Of a stretch of 64,000 nt of DNA, positions 42,265-53,308 are shown piece after piece (positions within the stretch are counted from its first letter, which is position 1; every line of letters begins with the position of its first letter). The notes under the pieces were generated by a model. The model searched no databases. It was not told the DNA's origin and was given only the letters and a program-made list of their open reading frames with translations. Origin of the DNA: Bacillus sp. MRMR6 (GTDB lineage: Bacteria; Bacillota; Bacilli; Bacillales; Cytobacillaceae); contig NZ_MSLS01000002.1 of NCBI RefSeq assembly GCF_001940785.1, positions 1-64,000 on the forward strand. The letters run 5' to 3'. The position numbers and the translations under genes were made by a program.

Positions 42265-45200
42265 ATGTCTTTTATTCACCTTCACGTATATAGTGCCTAT
42301 AGTTTATTAACTAGTACTGCCTCGGTACCTGAATTGGTCAGTAATGCCAAGGAAAAAGGTTATACTGCGCTTGCTTTGACAGACCGAAATGTAATGTACG
42401 GTACAATCGAATTTTATAAACAGTGTATAAAAAATAATCTAAAACCGATTATTGGTTTAACAGTAGACGTAGAAAGTGAACAGGAAGAGGAAGATGCTTT
42501 TCCGCTTGTCTTACTAGCGGAAAATGATAGAGGATTTAAGAATCTTTTAAAGATTTCAAGTGCAATCCAAACAAAGGCATTAAAGGGAATTCCCTATAAA
42601 TGGTTAAGACATTATGCTGAAGGGCTTATTGCGATTACTCCAGGAATTGAAGGAGAGATTGAACAGGCAATCCTGAACGACCGCCCAGATTTCGCCAAAG
42701 AGTTAATTTTCAAATTTCAGTTTATATTTGGACAAGAAGGCTTCTTTATGTCGATTCAAGACCATCAATTACCAGATGAAGAAAGGTTAACAAAACAGCT
42801 GCTCGTATTGTCTAAGGAATTAAATTTTCCATTAGTTGCAACAAATCGAGTCCATTACCTAGAAAAAGAGGATATGTTTGCGCAAGAATGTATGTTAGCA
42901 ATTAAAAATGGTGCTAAGCTGCAGGCAGAAGATAGGGAAAAATTAGGAACGGATCAATTTTGGCTAAAATCTGTTCCAGAGATGGTTGAAGTTTTTTCTG
43001 ATATTCCTGAAGCTTTGGAAAATACGCTCTTTATTGCAGGAAGGTGCAAGGTAAATATCGAATTAAATAGAACATATCTACCGGAATATCCAACAAATAA
43101 CGGAATGTCAGCAGTAGAATATTTGGAAGCTTTGTGCAAAAAAGGTTTAAGTGAACGTTTTCAGACTCCCTTAGTGGAGTATGTAGAAAGGTTGTCCTAT
43201 GAATTATCGGTGATCAATAGGATGAACTTCAGCAATTATTTTTTAATTGTATGGGATTTTATGAGGTATGCACGGGAACACGATATTTTTACAGGACCGG
43301 GAAGAGGATCCGCTGCAGGGTCTCTCGTTGCTTATGTTCTATATATTACAGATGTTGATCCGATTGAACATGATCTTTTATTCGAACGATTTTTAAACCC
43401 AGAACGGATTTCGATGCCCGATATTGACATCGACTTTCCGGACCACCGTCGTGATGAAGTAATTGAATATGTTGCGAAGAAATATGGGGAATTGCATGTT
43501 GCGCAAATTGTTACCTTTGGAACGATGGCGGCAAAAGCCGCTTTACGAGATGTCGGCAGAGCGTTTGGTCTAAATCCAAAAGAATTGGAACAACTTTCGC
43601 GAGTAATCCCGGGACGGTTAGGGATTACATTAGCTGAAGCATATAAAGAATCTAAGCCGCTTAAAGCGTTTATTGATGAAAGTCCATTAAACCGCAGGCT
43701 ATTTGAAACTGCTATGAAGCTTGAAGGACTTCCACGCCATACCTCTACGCATGCAGCGGGGGTTGTGATAAGTCAAAAGCAGTTAGTTGAATTAATTCCC
43801 ATTCAGCAAGGCCATAACAATGTGTATTTAACTCAGTACTCCATGGAACATCTAGAAGAAATCGGCCTATTAAAGATGGATTTTCTGGGGTTAAGAAATC
43901 TATCGTTAATTGAGTCGATTACCGCTTCCATCAATCGGAGAACTAGTAAAAAAGTAGATATTCGTTCAGTCAATTTGAAAGACGCTAAGACATTTGAATT
44001 GCTGGCACGAGGTGAGACCACAGGTATTTTTCAGCTTGAATCTGAAGGAATGAGAAAGGTTTTATCCCGTTTGAAACCATCCCGCTTTGAAGATATCGTA
44101 GCAGTTAATGCCCTTTACCGTCCAGGACCGATGGAAAATATCCCGCTCTTTATTGATCGCAAACATGGACTCCAGCCTGTTGAATATCCGCACCCTGATT
44201 TAAAACCCATCTTGGAAAATACCTATGGTGTCATTGTCTATCAAGAACAAATCATTCAGATTGCCTCAAGGATGGCTGGCTTTTCTCTAGGTGAAGCAGA
44301 TTTACTGAGGAGAGCGGTGGGGAAGAAGCAAAAAGAGGTACTTGATAAGGAACGAAACCACTTTGTACAAGGTGCATTGCAAAAAGGGTATGACCGCATA
44401 CTTGCCAATGAGATTTATGATTTAATTGTCCGCTTTGCAAACTATGGATTTAATCGGAGCCACGCCGTTGCCTATAGTATGATTGCCTATCAGCTGGCAT
44501 ATTTGAAAGCGAATTTCCCGCTTCACTTTATGGCAGGTCTGCTAACATCAGCGGTGGGCAATGAGACAAGACTTGCGCAATACATCATGGAATCGAAACA
44601 AAAGGAGATTGAGGTCCTTCCCCCTTCTATCAATTACAGCAACTACCCCTTCCAGGTCGAAGAAAAGGGTATTCGTTATAGCTTAGCGGCGATTAAGGGT
44701 GTAGGCGGTACGGCTTTAAGAGGAATTTTTCAAGCGAGAAAGAAGAAACGGTTTGACGATTTATTCGATTTTTGTATCCGTGTTTCTTCAAAAGCTATCA
44801 ATCGCAAAATCCTTGAGGTACTAGTCCATTCAGGAAGCTTTGATGAATTTGGTGAAGACCGAGCGGTATTACTGGCCACTCTCGATGTTGCACTTGAACA
44901 TGCACAGTTATTTAAAATTGACGAGTCGAATCAATTTGAATTGTTCTCTGAGGAAGAAATGTCTCTAAAGCCAAAATATGTTTCCGTCGATCCAATCAGG
45001 CAGGAGGATAAGCTCGCATACGAAAAAATCGCGCTAGGTTTTTATCTTTCAGACCATCCAGTTTCTATTTACCGTAAAGAACTGGAGCAGGCAGGAGCAC
45101 AAATGCTCTACAATCTATCGACAGACAAGAAGCAAGTAGCTTCGGGTATATATATAGCGGCTGCCAAAAAAATACGAACAAAGAAAGGAGATTCAATGGC

Positions 45201-45630
45201 CTTTTTTACCGTAAGTGATGCTAGCGGTGAAATGGAGGCAGTTGCGTTTCCAACTGTCTACAAGAGGTTTTCCCATATTTTAGAGCAAGGGAATTTTGCC
45301 GTCATTGAAGGAAAAGTGGAGGAAAGAGAGGGAAAAGGACAATTTAACATCCAACAAGCCTTTGAAATGCCAGCATGGTTAGCGGCAAAAACCAAGAGGC
45401 CGTCGATTTTGTATTTAAAAGTAATTGAACAGAAACAAGACGATGAATCTTTAAACCATCTAAAAAAATTATTTAAGGAACACAAGGGTAACAGTAATGT
45501 AGTTCTCCATTATGAGTCCACTAAGAAAACAGTCAGATTGGGTAATGATTATTCAATAAATCCTAGCGGTAAGCTATTGGACTTACTGAGAGATTTACTA
45601 GGTTCTAACAATGTAGTTTTGAGAGAATAA
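42265..45630 (+). CDS. dnaE: DNA polymerase III alpha subunit DnaE
   Basis: The second replicative polymerase of Bacillus, which extends RNA primers before hand-over to PolC. Domains: PHP (start SFIHLHVYSAYSLLTSTASV), polymerase core with the catalytic PDIDIDFPD, tandem helix-hairpin-helix region, and a C-terminal OB fold (about 1000-1075). I chose the ATG at 42265 behind GAAGGGGTGACAA, giving 1121 aa (B. subtilis 1115); the frame open from 42097 is a leader. A TATAAT at 42225-42230 is a likely -10. It is followed by the malic enzyme gene, as in B. subtilis. Confidence 0.97.
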   Translation: MSFIHLHVYSAYSLLTSTASVPELVSNAKEKGYTALALTDRNVMYGTIEFYKQCIKNNLKPIIGLTVDVESEQEEEDAFPLVLLAENDRGFKNLLKISSAIQTKALKGIPYKWLRHYAEGLIAITPGIEGEIEQAILNDRPDFAKELIFKFQFIFGQEGFFMSIQDHQLPDEERLTKQLLVLSKELNFPLVATNRVHYLEKEDMFAQECMLAIKNGAKLQAEDREKLGTDQFWLKSVPEMVEVFSDIPEALENTLFIAGRCKVNIELNRTYLPEYPTNNGMSAVEYLEALCKKGLSERFQTPLVEYVERLSYELSVINRMNFSNYFLIVWDFMRYAREHDIFTGPGRGSAAGSLVAYVLYITDVDPIEHDLLFERFLNPERISMPDIDIDFPDHRRDEVIEYVAKKYGELHVAQIVTFGTMAAKAALRDVGRAFGLNPKELEQLSRVIPGRLGITLAEAYKESKPLKAFIDESPLNRRLFETAMKLEGLPRHTSTHAAGVVISQKQLVELIPIQQGHNNVYLTQYSMEHLEEIGLLKMDFLGLRNLSLIESITASINRRTSKKVDIRSVNLKDAKTFELLARGETTGIFQLESEGMRKVLSRLKPSRFEDIVAVNALYRPGPMENIPLFIDRKHGLQPVEYPHPDLKPILENTYGVIVYQEQIIQIASRMAGFSLGEADLLRRAVGKKQKEVLDKERNHFVQGALQKGYDRILANEIYDLIVRFANYGFNRSHAVAYSMIAYQLAYLKANFPLHFMAGLLTSAVGNETRLAQYIMESKQKEIEVLPPSINYSNYPFQVEEKGIRYSLAAIKGVGGTALRGIFQARKKKRFDDLFDFCIRVSSKAINRKILEVLVHSGSFDEFGEDRAVLLATLDVALEHAQLFKIDESNQFELFSEEEMSLKPKYVSVDPIRQEDKLAYEKIALGFYLSDHPVSIYRKELEQAGAQMLYNLSTDKKQVASGIYIAAAKKIRTKKGDSMAFFTVSDASGEMEAVAFPTVYKRFSHILEQGNFAVIEGKVEEREGKGQFNIQQAFEMPAWLAAKTKRPSILYLKVIEQKQDDESLNHLKKLFKEHKGNSNVVLHYESTKKTVRLGNDYSINPSGKLLDLLRDLLGSNNVVLRE

Positions 45631-45633
45631 ATC

Positions 45634-45661
45634 TTTACAACGACCACAGATATGTTATAGT
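45634..45661 (+). promoter_or_regulatory. Sigma-A promoter of the malic enzyme-GntR operon
   Basis: TTTACA (45634-45639) and TATAGT (45656-45661) with 16 bases between. The expected start near 45668 lies just before the palindrome at 45676. Confidence 0.65.
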
Positions 45662-45675
45662 TGTAGAGAGATGGC

Positions 45676-45688
45676 GTGGTCTGACCAC
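45676..45688. promoter_or_regulatory. Predicted GntR/FadR-type operator before malic enzyme
   Basis: GTGGTCTGACCAC is a perfect 13-bp palindrome placed about 8-20 bases downstream of the predicted transcription start, an ideal repressor position. The core TGGTCNGACCA recurs before accD at 47698. It equals the half-sites known for E. coli FadR. A FadR-like GntR gene is the second gene of this operon, so autoregulation is likely. Confidence 0.7.
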
Positions 45689-45742
45689 TGATAAACAATA
45701 GGGGTATTGAATGTTTTGCACTAATATAAGGGGTGACATGTC

Positions 45743-46981
45743 TTGACTTTACGGGAAGAAGCCTTACATATGCATCGTATTAACAAGGGGAAATTGGAGT
45801 CTAAATCAAAGGTAGCAGTGCGAAATGCAAAGGATTTAAGTTTAGCATATTCACCAGGAGTGGCAGAGCCTTGTAAAGAAATTTATGAGAAACCAGAAAC
45901 CGTCTACGATTATACGATGAAGGGCAATATGGTTGCTGTAGTAACCGACGGAACAGCCGTCCTTGGCCTTGGAAATATTGGACCTGAAGCGGCACTTCCA
46001 GTTATGGAAGGTAAAGCCGTCCTATTTAAAAGCTTTGCTGGTGTAGATGCATTTCCAATCTGCTTAAATACCACTGACGTTGAGAAAATTATTGAAACCG
46101 TAAAGTTACTTGAACCAACGTTCGGCGGTGTTAACCTCGAGGATATCGCAGCACCTAACTGTTTTGTAATCGAAGAAAGATTGAAGAAAGAAACAAATAT
46201 CCCAATCTTCCACGATGACCAGCATGGTACGGCAATCGTTACAGTGGCTGGACTTGTAAATGCATTAAAATTGATTGGCAAAAAAATAACTGAAATTAAA
46301 GTTGTCGCAAATGGCGCAGGAGCTGCAGGCATTGCAATCATAAAATTATTATACAGCTATGGAGTAAGAGATATTATCATGTGCGATACAAAGGGTGCGA
46401 TTTACGAAGGACGCCCGCAAGGAATGAATGATGTCAAAGCAGAAGTTGCTAAATTCACAAACCGTGATAACTTGACTGGCAGTCTAGAAGATGCCATTAA
46501 GGGTGCTGATGTTTTTATTGGTGTTTCGGTAGCAGGTGCATTAACAAAAGAAATGGTAGAAACGATGAATTCTGATGCTGTAATCTTTGCGATGGCTAAT
46601 CCGGTTCCTGAAATTATGCCGGAACTTGCAAAAGAAGCGGGTGCGAGGGTGATAGGAACAGGAAGATCTGACTTTCCAAATCAAGTGAATAATGTCTTGG
46701 CTTTCCCAGGAATCTTCCGTGGTGCATTAGATGTTCGGGCAACTCATATTAACGAAAAAATGAAGGTGGCTGCTGTTGAAGCCATTGCAAGTTTAATAAG
46801 TGAATCCGAGCTAAATGAAGATTATGTAATTCCAGCACCTTTTGATCCTAGAGTCGCTCCAGAAGTAGCAGCTGCCGTTGCAAAAGCAGCAATGGAAACA
46901 GGTGTTGCCCGTTTGAAGGTGGATCCTGAAGATATAAAGGAAAAAACAAAGAGGCTCGCTATTATTGGTAAAAGTGAGTGA
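45743..46981 (+). CDS. ytsJ: Malic enzyme, NAD(P)-dependent (YtsJ type)
   Basis: Oxidative decarboxylation of malate to pyruvate; B. subtilis YtsJ is the main NADP-dependent form and a source of NADPH. The 412-aa short-type enzyme has LAYSPGVAEPCKEI, VTDGTAVLGLGNIGPEAALP, FHDDQHGTAIV (metal Asp) and the nucleotide-binding VANGAGAAGIAIIKLL. TTG start behind AAGGGGTGAC. It is followed after nine bases by a GntR regulator and then accDA. A palindromic operator lies in its leader. Confidence 0.93.
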   Translation: MTLREEALHMHRINKGKLESKSKVAVRNAKDLSLAYSPGVAEPCKEIYEKPETVYDYTMKGNMVAVVTDGTAVLGLGNIGPEAALPVMEGKAVLFKSFAGVDAFPICLNTTDVEKIIETVKLLEPTFGGVNLEDIAAPNCFVIEERLKKETNIPIFHDDQHGTAIVTVAGLVNALKLIGKKITEIKVVANGAGAAGIAIIKLLYSYGVRDIIMCDTKGAIYEGRPQGMNDVKAEVAKFTNRDNLTGSLEDAIKGADVFIGVSVAGALTKEMVETMNSDAVIFAMANPVPEIMPELAKEAGARVIGTGRSDFPNQVNNVLAFPGIFRGALDVRATHINEKMKVAAVEAIASLISESELNEDYVIPAPFDPRVAPEVAAAVAKAAMETGVARLKVDPEDIKEKTKRLAIIGKSE

Positions 46982-46989
46982 TGTTGTAA

Positions 46990-47613
46990 GTGACTAATAC
47001 TAAGGTTTATCTCGAAATTGTTAAACAGCTAAGAGCAATGATTTCAGCAGATGGCTTGAAAACTGGAGATAAAATCCCTTCTGAACGTGAATTATCCGAG
47101 CGCCTGAATGTCGGGCGCTCTTCTGTTCGCGAAGCTTTAAGGGCATTAGAGTTGTTAGGTTTAATAGAGACCAGACGTGGTGAAGGAACTTTTATAAGGG
47201 ATTTTCGTGGAAATCAGCTTGTACAATTGCTTGGCACCTTCATTCTTCAGGATGAAAAAGCTAAAAAAGATGTTGTGGAAACAAAGAACTTAATTGAAAT
47301 GGATTGCCTGCGGCTGGCAATGTATAGAATTAACCCCCGCCAGTTAGAAAAGTTAAAGGAACGGGTTGAAGCTGACCAAGTAGATGACGATGAGTTCTTT
47401 TATCATATTATGGAGTGGTCTGACAACCATTTAGTCTCTAGAATTTGGCTGATTCTAAAGGATTATTACTATTCATTAAACTTAACGAAAGAAGAATATA
47501 AAAGGAAAAGCTTTCTATCAATATTAGAAGCCTTAGAAAATAAGAATGAAGAAATGACGCTTGAGGCTTACAGTAAACTAAGAAATTTGTCTGTTTCTAC
47601 CGACAAATACTAA
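46990..47613 (+). CDS. FadR-subfamily GntR transcriptional regulator
   Basis: A 207-aa regulator. The winged helix-turn-helix at residues 5-70 contains IPSERELSERLNVGRSSVRE and GLIETRRGEGTFI. The arginines match those of E. coli FadR that read TGGTC half-sites. The C-terminal helical FCD-type domain is short and its ligand unknown; an acyl-CoA, malonyl-CoA or organic acid would fit the context. GTG start with a weak binding site, nine bases after malic enzyme, so it is probably coupled. I do not recall this gene between ytsJ and accD in B. subtilis. Confidence 0.85.
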   Translation: MTNTKVYLEIVKQLRAMISADGLKTGDKIPSERELSERLNVGRSSVREALRALELLGLIETRRGEGTFIRDFRGNQLVQLLGTFILQDEKAKKDVVETKNLIEMDCLRLAMYRINPRQLEKLKERVEADQVDDDEFFYHIMEWSDNHLVSRIWLILKDYYYSLNLTKEEYKRKSFLSILEALENKNEEMTLEAYSKLRNLSVSTDKY

Positions 47614-47659
47614 CAGATTTTGAATTTTATTTACATTATAGTAGGTAGACAAGCAAAAA

Positions 47660-47686
47660 AAGCCCAATTATTAGAATGGGTCATTT
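47660..47686 (+). terminator. Weak hairpin after the GntR gene
   Basis: CCCAATT pairs imperfectly with AATGGG, followed by TCATTTT. It may be a partial terminator, leaving accDA partly dependent on its own promoter. Confidence 0.4.
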
Positions 47687-47697
47687 TAAGACCGTAG

Positions 47698-47708
47698 TGG
47701 TCAGACCA
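47698..47708. promoter_or_regulatory. Predicted GntR/FadR-type operator before accDA
   Basis: TGGTCAGACCA, a perfect 11-bp palindrome, shares the TGGTCNGACCA core with the site before malic enzyme (45677-45687). It lies 90 bases before the accD start. I could not fix the accD promoter relative to it. Confidence 0.65.
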
Positions 47709-47797
47709 GTCAATAGGTTTGAATCTATGTAAATATAGAAAGACTTCAGAGATAGAAATTATTACGTTTATTTTCCTACAAGGGAGGTTTCTACAAC

Positions 47798-48673
47798 TTG
47801 CTTAAAGAACTTTTTACTAAAAATACTCAAAAGAAGAAGAAATACGCTACAATACCATCTGAGGCAGCTAAGAACGATGTCCCTGAAGGAATCATGACGA
47901 AGTGTCCATCTTGTAAAACAATCATGTATACAAAAGAGTTAAATAAAAATCTCAAAGTATGTTTACACTGTGGCTATCATCATGCGATGAATTCTAACGA
48001 AAGAATTCGTAGTTTTATTGATGAGGGTACATTTAATGAAATTGACGAGAATATGATTTCGGAAAATCCATTAAATTTTCCAGATTATCTTGAAAAAGTA
48101 GAAAAAGACCGTTTAAAAACGAAAATAAATGAAGCTGTTGTGACTGGAAGCGGCAGCGTGAATGGTAATCAAGTGGTTGTTGCGATTATGGATTCCACTT
48201 TTAGAATGGGCAGTATGGGATCGGTTGTAGGTGAAAAAATTACTCGGGCAATCGAAAAGGCGGATGGAATGTCAGTGCCGTTCATTATCTTTACAGCCTC
48301 AGGTGGAGCTAGAATGCAGGAAGGTGTTCTGAGCTTAATGCAAATGGCAAAGACAAGTGTTGCTTTAAAGAAATTCAGTGATAATGGGGGCTTGATTATC
48401 TCCATTATGACACATCCAACCACAGGTGGTGTCTCAGCCAGTTTTGCTTCGCTAGGTGATTATAATTTTGCTGAACCAGGAGCATTAATTGGTTTTGCTG
48501 GACGGAGAGTCATCGAACAATCAATTAGAGAAGAACTTCCTGAGGATTTCCAAACAGCTGAATTTCTATTGAAGCATGGGCAGCTGGATGCGATCATTCC
48601 ACGCTTAGAGTTAGTTGAGAAACTAACGAACATTCTCGAAATTCATCAGCCAGGAGGTGAACCTAGATGGTAG
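47798..48673 (+). CDS. accD: Acetyl-CoA carboxylase, carboxyltransferase beta subunit
   Basis: With AccA it transfers CO2 from biotin to acetyl-CoA, making malonyl-CoA for fatty acids. The 291-aa protein has an N-terminal four-cysteine zinc finger ([19 protein letters not shown]) and the carboxyltransferase core with [23 protein letters not shown] start behind AAGGGAGGTTTCTACAAC. The last bases overlap the accA start. A GntR-type operator lies upstream. Confidence 0.96.
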   Translation: MLKELFTKNTQKKKKYATIPSEAAKNDVPEGIMTKCPSCKTIMYTKELNKNLKVCLHCGYHHAMNSNERIRSFIDEGTFNEIDENMISENPLNFPDYLEKVEKDRLKTKINEAVVTGSGSVNGNQVVVAIMDSTFRMGSMGSVVGEKITRAIEKADGMSVPFIIFTASGGARMQEGVLSLMQMAKTSVALKKFSDNGGLIISIMTHPTTGGVSASFASLGDYNFAEPGALIGFAGRRVIEQSIREELPEDFQTAEFLLKHGQLDAIIPRLELVEKLTNILEIHQPGGEPRW

Positions 48674-49644
48674 GAGAATTAGAATTTGAGCGCCCAATTT
48701 TACAATTGAAGAACAAAATTCAAGAACTAAGGGATTTCACGAAATCAGCAGATGTTGATTTATCTTCTGAGATTGAAAAATTAGAACTTCGACTTGAGAA
48801 GCTTGAGAAGGATATATACGGAAATATGAAACCCTGGGACCGTGTGCAGATTGCCCGCCATCCGAGCAGGCCGACTACGCTTGATTATATTGAGAACTTG
48901 TTTGAAGGCTTTTTTGAATGTCACGGGGATCGATCATTTGGGGATGACGAAGCCATTGTTGGAGGAATTGCCAAATACAGAGGATTGCCGGTAACGGTTA
49001 TTGGTCATCAAAGAGGAAAAGATACAAAGGAAAATATCCGCAGAAATTTTGGGATGCCACATCCAGAAGGGTATAGAAAAGCACTGCGGCTAATGAAACA
49101 GGCTGATAAATTTAGACGGCCAATCATCTGTTTTATTGATACGAAGGGAGCATATCCTGGAAAAGCGGCAGAAGAGCGTGGACAAAGTGAAGCGATTGCT
49201 CGTAATTTGTTTGAAATGGCGAGCTTAAGGGTTCCCGTTATTTGTATCGTGATCGGTGAAGGTGGAAGCGGTGGTGCTCTTGCACTAGGTGTAGGCAATA
49301 GAATCTATATGCTTGAAAACTCGACTTATTCTGTTATCTCACCTGAAGGTGCTGCAGCTATCCTATGGAAGGATGCTAAGCATGCAAAACTTGCAGCGGA
49401 AACGATGAAGATTACGGCTCCTGATTTGAAAGAACTTGGAGTAATTGATGATATTATTCCTGAAATCAAAGGCGGGGCACATCGTGATGTTAAGAAGCAG
49501 TCGGAAGCAATGGATTTAGCACTCCGAAAAGCCTTAAAGGAATTATTAGGCTTCTCTGAGGAAGAATTAATTACTGACCGCTACAATAGATTTAGAACAA
49601 TTGGTGAATATTCTTTCGATAAAGATTATATTAGCATACCTTAA
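48667..49644 (+). CDS. accA: Acetyl-CoA carboxylase, carboxyltransferase alpha subunit
   Basis: Partner of AccD. The 325-aa protein starts [20 protein letters not shown]. The core has [20 protein letters not shown] and [16 protein letters not shown]. The start lies inside the accD end (seven-base overlap) behind GGAGGTGAACC, so the subunits are made in step. It is followed by a short terminator-like hairpin and then pfkA-pyk, the same order as in B. subtilis. Confidence 0.97.
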   Translation: MVGELEFERPILQLKNKIQELRDFTKSADVDLSSEIEKLELRLEKLEKDIYGNMKPWDRVQIARHPSRPTTLDYIENLFEGFFECHGDRSFGDDEAIVGGIAKYRGLPVTVIGHQRGKDTKENIRRNFGMPHPEGYRKALRLMKQADKFRRPIICFIDTKGAYPGKAAEERGQSEAIARNLFEMASLRVPVICIVIGEGGSGGALALGVGNRIYMLENSTYSVISPEGAAAILWKDAKHAKLAAETMKITAPDLKELGVIDDIIPEIKGGAHRDVKKQSEAMDLALRKALKELLGFSEEELITDRYNRFRTIGEYSFDKDYISIP

Positions 49645-49668
49645 AACGTGCTCATGTAGCGCGTTTTT
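49643..49668 (+). terminator. Terminator of accDA
   Basis: AAAACGTGCT pairs with AGCGCGTTTT (G-U tolerated), followed by T run. Confidence 0.65.
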
Positions 49669-49673
49669 CTTTT

Positions 49674-49747
49674 GGCTATGTTAAAGGATAATGTTAACGG
49701 AAGCGAAGTGCCTGGAGCGTAAATCGTCAGGCAAAATTAACATAGCC
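49674..49747. repeat. Short copy of the terminal-inverted-repeat element
   Basis: GGCTATGTTAA and its inverse TTAACATAGCC bound 74 bases that include GGAAGCGAAGTGCCTGGAGC, shared with the elements at 290-360 and 23048-23291. It is an internally deleted member of the same family. Confidence 0.7.
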
Positions 49748-49819
49748 TTTTTTTGTAATCAATCTTTAGAGCAAATCATTGTTCACCAATCTTTCACAAA
49801 GATTTCTATAAAAATTCAA

Positions 49820-49833
49820 TGAATCCGTTTACA
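49820..49833 (+). promoter_or_regulatory. Candidate cre site upstream of pfkA-pyk
   Basis: TGAATCCGTTTACA matches the cre consensus at 13 of 14 positions. It lies about 65 bases upstream of the predicted pfkA -35. Upstream cre sites can activate; CcpA activates the pfk-pyk-ldh operon in Lactococcus. Activation here is an inference. Confidence 0.55.
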
Positions 49834-49898
49834 GCATGCTTTGAAGCGGTTGCATTTAACGGACAATTCCGTCTATTAAAATTACTAATACGATTAAG

Positions 49899-49927
49899 TT
49901 GTTATGGGCATTTCTTCGTGGTATTTT
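49899..49927 (+). promoter_or_regulatory. Sigma-A promoter of pfkA-pyk
   Basis: TTGTTA (49899-49904) and TATTTT (49922-49927) with 17 bases between, about 100 bases before the pfkA start. A long leader follows. Confidence 0.5.
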
Positions 49928-49952
49928 ATAAATATTCCTGACTTTTATGTAA

Positions 49953-50990
<1,038 letters not shown>

Positions 50991-51021
50991 GAATTGGTAA
51001 AATTAGAGGAGGATATTTTTA

Positions 51022-52785
51022 ATGTTACGTAAAACAAAAATAGTTTGTACGATTGGTCCAGCGAGTGAGAGTATCGAGAAGCTAACACAATTAATGGAAG
51101 CCGGAATGAATGTTGCCCGTTTGAATTTCTCTCACGGTGATTTTGCAGAACATGGTCAAAGAATCGTTAATATCCGTGAAGCAGCTAAAAAGACAGGTAA
51201 AACGGTTGCCATTTTACTTGATACAAAAGGTCCTGAAATTCGTACGAATAACATGCAGGACGGGGCAATCGAACTAACTGCTGGAAGCAGTATTATCGTT
51301 TCCATGAATGAAGTACTAGGTACAACAGAGAAATTTTCAATTACATATCCAGGTCTAATTGATGATGTAAACGAAGGTTCTAAAATCCTTTTAGACGACG
51401 GCTTGATTGGTTTAGAAGTACTAAATATTGATAAAGAGGCAAATGAAATTCTTACAAAAATCCTTAACAGCGGAACATTGAAAAACAAAAAGGGTGTCAA
51501 TGTACCGGGTGTTTCCGTTAATCTGCCGGGTATTACGGAAAAAGATACTCAAGATATTCTTTTTGGAATTGAACAGGGAGTTGACTTTATTGCAGCTTCT
51601 TTCGTTCGCCGTGGTAAAGATGTATTGGAAATCCGTCAGCTTCTAGAGGAAAACCAAGCTACACATATTCATATCATTCCTAAAATAGAGAACCAAGAAG
51701 GTGTCGATAATATCGATGAAATTCTTGAAGTATCAGATGGCTTAATGGTTGCTCGCGGAGACCTAGGGGTAGAAATACCAGCTGAGGAAGTACCTTTAGT
51801 ACAAAAAATGCTTATTAAGAAGTGTAATACGCTTGGAAAACCTGTTATTACGGCTACGCAAATGCTAGATTCTATGCAGCGTAATCCTAGACCTACACGT
51901 GCTGAGGCTAGTGACGTTGCAAATGCTATCTTTGACGGTACGGATGCAATTATGCTATCGGGTGAAACGGCTGCAGGTCTGTATCCTGTTGAAGCTGTTC
52001 AAACCATGCACAATATTGCTTCTAGAGCTGAATCGGCATTAAATCATAAAGCAATTTTATCGGCTCGCAGTAAGGATGCGGAACATAACTTAACAGATGC
52101 GATTGGTCAATCTGTCGCACATACAGCACTTAATTTAGACGTTAATTCAATTATCACCCCTACAGAAAGTGGACATACAGCAAGGATGATTTCTAAATAC
52201 CGTCCAAAGGCACCAATCGTTGCTGTAACGGCAAACGATTTTGTATGCCGCCGCCTAGCTCTTGTTTGGGGGGTCTATCCACAATTCGGTAAAATCGCAA
52301 CGACAACAGACGAAATGCTTGATACAGCAGTTGAAGAAAGTGTATACAGCGGTATTGTAAAACATGGTGATTTAGTTGTCATAACTGCAGGTGTTCCTGT
52401 GGGTGAAGCTGGAACAACAAACTTAATGAAGATACATGTGGTAGGGGATATCATTACGAAAGCACAGGGCATTGGCCGTAAGTCAGCATTCGGTAGAGTA
52501 GTGACTGCTCAAAGCGCCCAAGAAGCACTGGATAAGGTAAAACCTGGTTCCATTTTAGTTACGCTTGGAACAGATCGTGATATGGTGCCAGCGATTGAAA
52601 AGTGTGTGGCGTTAATCACACAAGAAGGCGGTTTAACTAGCCATGCAGCCGTAGTAGGTCTAAACCTTGGAATCCCAGTTATTGTTGGGGTTGAAAACAT
52701 TCTAGATGTATTCAGAGACGGACAAGAAATTACCGTCGACGCGTCCCGTGGAGTAATCTACAACGGTCACGCAAGCGTACTATAA
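51022..52785 (+). CDS. pyk: Pyruvate kinase with C-terminal PEP-utiliser domain
   Basis: Final ATP-forming step of glycolysis. The 587-aa protein has the barrel motifs [24 protein letters not shown] and [13 protein letters not shown], then the C-terminal regulatory domain (about 355-470). An extra PEP-utilising mobile domain follows at about 500-580 ([20 protein letters not shown], carrying the TSHA motif), as is usual in Bacillus. AGAGGAGGATATTTTTA precedes the ATG. A strong terminator ends the pfkA-pyk operon. Confidence 0.98.
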   Translation: MLRKTKIVCTIGPASESIEKLTQLMEAGMNVARLNFSHGDFAEHGQRIVNIREAAKKTGKTVAILLDTKGPEIRTNNMQDGAIELTAGSSIIVSMNEVLGTTEKFSITYPGLIDDVNEGSKILLDDGLIGLEVLNIDKEANEILTKILNSGTLKNKKGVNVPGVSVNLPGITEKDTQDILFGIEQGVDFIAASFVRRGKDVLEIRQLLEENQATHIHIIPKIENQEGVDNIDEILEVSDGLMVARGDLGVEIPAEEVPLVQKMLIKKCNTLGKPVITATQMLDSMQRNPRPTRAEASDVANAIFDGTDAIMLSGETAAGLYPVEAVQTMHNIASRAESALNHKAILSARSKDAEHNLTDAIGQSVAHTALNLDVNSIITPTESGHTARMISKYRPKAPIVAVTANDFVCRRLALVWGVYPQFGKIATTTDEMLDTAVEESVYSGIVKHGDLVVITAGVPVGEAGTTNLMKIHVVGDIITKAQGIGRKSAFGRVVTAQSAQEALDKVKPGSILVTLGTDRDMVPAIEKCVALITQEGGLTSHAAVVGLNLGIPVIVGVENILDVFRDGQEITVDASRGVIYNGHASVL

Positions 52786-52821
52786 CAAAAAAAGAAGGGG
52801 GTTCCCTTCTTTTTTTGTTAT
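52782..52821 (+). terminator. Terminator of pfkA-pyk
   Basis: An 18-bp perfect stem (ATAACAAAAAAAGAAGGG with its inverse) around GGTT directly at the pyk stop. Confidence 0.95.
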
Positions 52822-52880
52822 CATAATTTGGTCCAGACATTATATAATGAATACAAGCCGTTTTTTTAAAAGGAGATCAC

Positions 52881-53267
52881 ATGCGATATTTAGCTCTTCT
52901 GATTATTATTATACCTGCTATTGATATCGGTTTCTTACTATTATCAGGCAAAGTAATCGGTGTCCTGCCTACAATTACCTTAATCATTCTTACAGGTGTA
53001 ATCGGTGCCTATTTAGCCAAACGAGAAGGCTTGCAAACACTTAGAAACGCTCAAGGACAGCTAAGCTACGGGCAAATCCCTGGTGAATCCATTTTAGATG
53101 GAATCTGTGTCCTTGTAGGCGGTACACTATTGTTAACTCCTGGCTTTGTCACTGATTTAGTAGGCTTCCTATTGTTACTGCCAGCTTCAAGAAGACCGTT
53201 TAAATTTTTAATGAAAAATGGTCTACGTAAATGGATTGAAAAAGGAAATATTAAGATTATTAACTAA
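52881..53267 (+). CDS. fxsA: FxsA-family membrane protein (YtzA)
   Basis: A 128-aa membrane protein with about four hydrophobic segments. IPAIDIGFLLLSGKVIGVLP and the GVIGAYLAKREGLQTLRNAQ segment are the FxsA signature. E. coli FxsA affects phage T7 exclusion by F; the Bacillus role is unknown. AAAGGAGATCAC precedes the ATG. It lies between pyk and ytvI, as in B. subtilis, and is convergent with ytvI. Confidence 0.9.
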   Translation: MRYLALLIIIIPAIDIGFLLLSGKVIGVLPTITLIILTGVIGAYLAKREGLQTLRNAQGQLSYGQIPGESILDGICVLVGGTLLLTPGFVTDLVGFLLLLPASRRPFKFLMKNGLRKWIEKGNIKIIN

Positions 53268-53306
53268 AAAAACGTCAACCTAATTCATTGTAGGTTGACG
53301 TTTTTA
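53268..53306. terminator. Bidirectional terminator between fxsA and ytvI
   Basis: AAAAAACGTCAACCTA pairs with TAGGTTGACGTTTTT around ATTCATTG. Confidence 0.9.
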
Positions 53307-53308
53307 GT

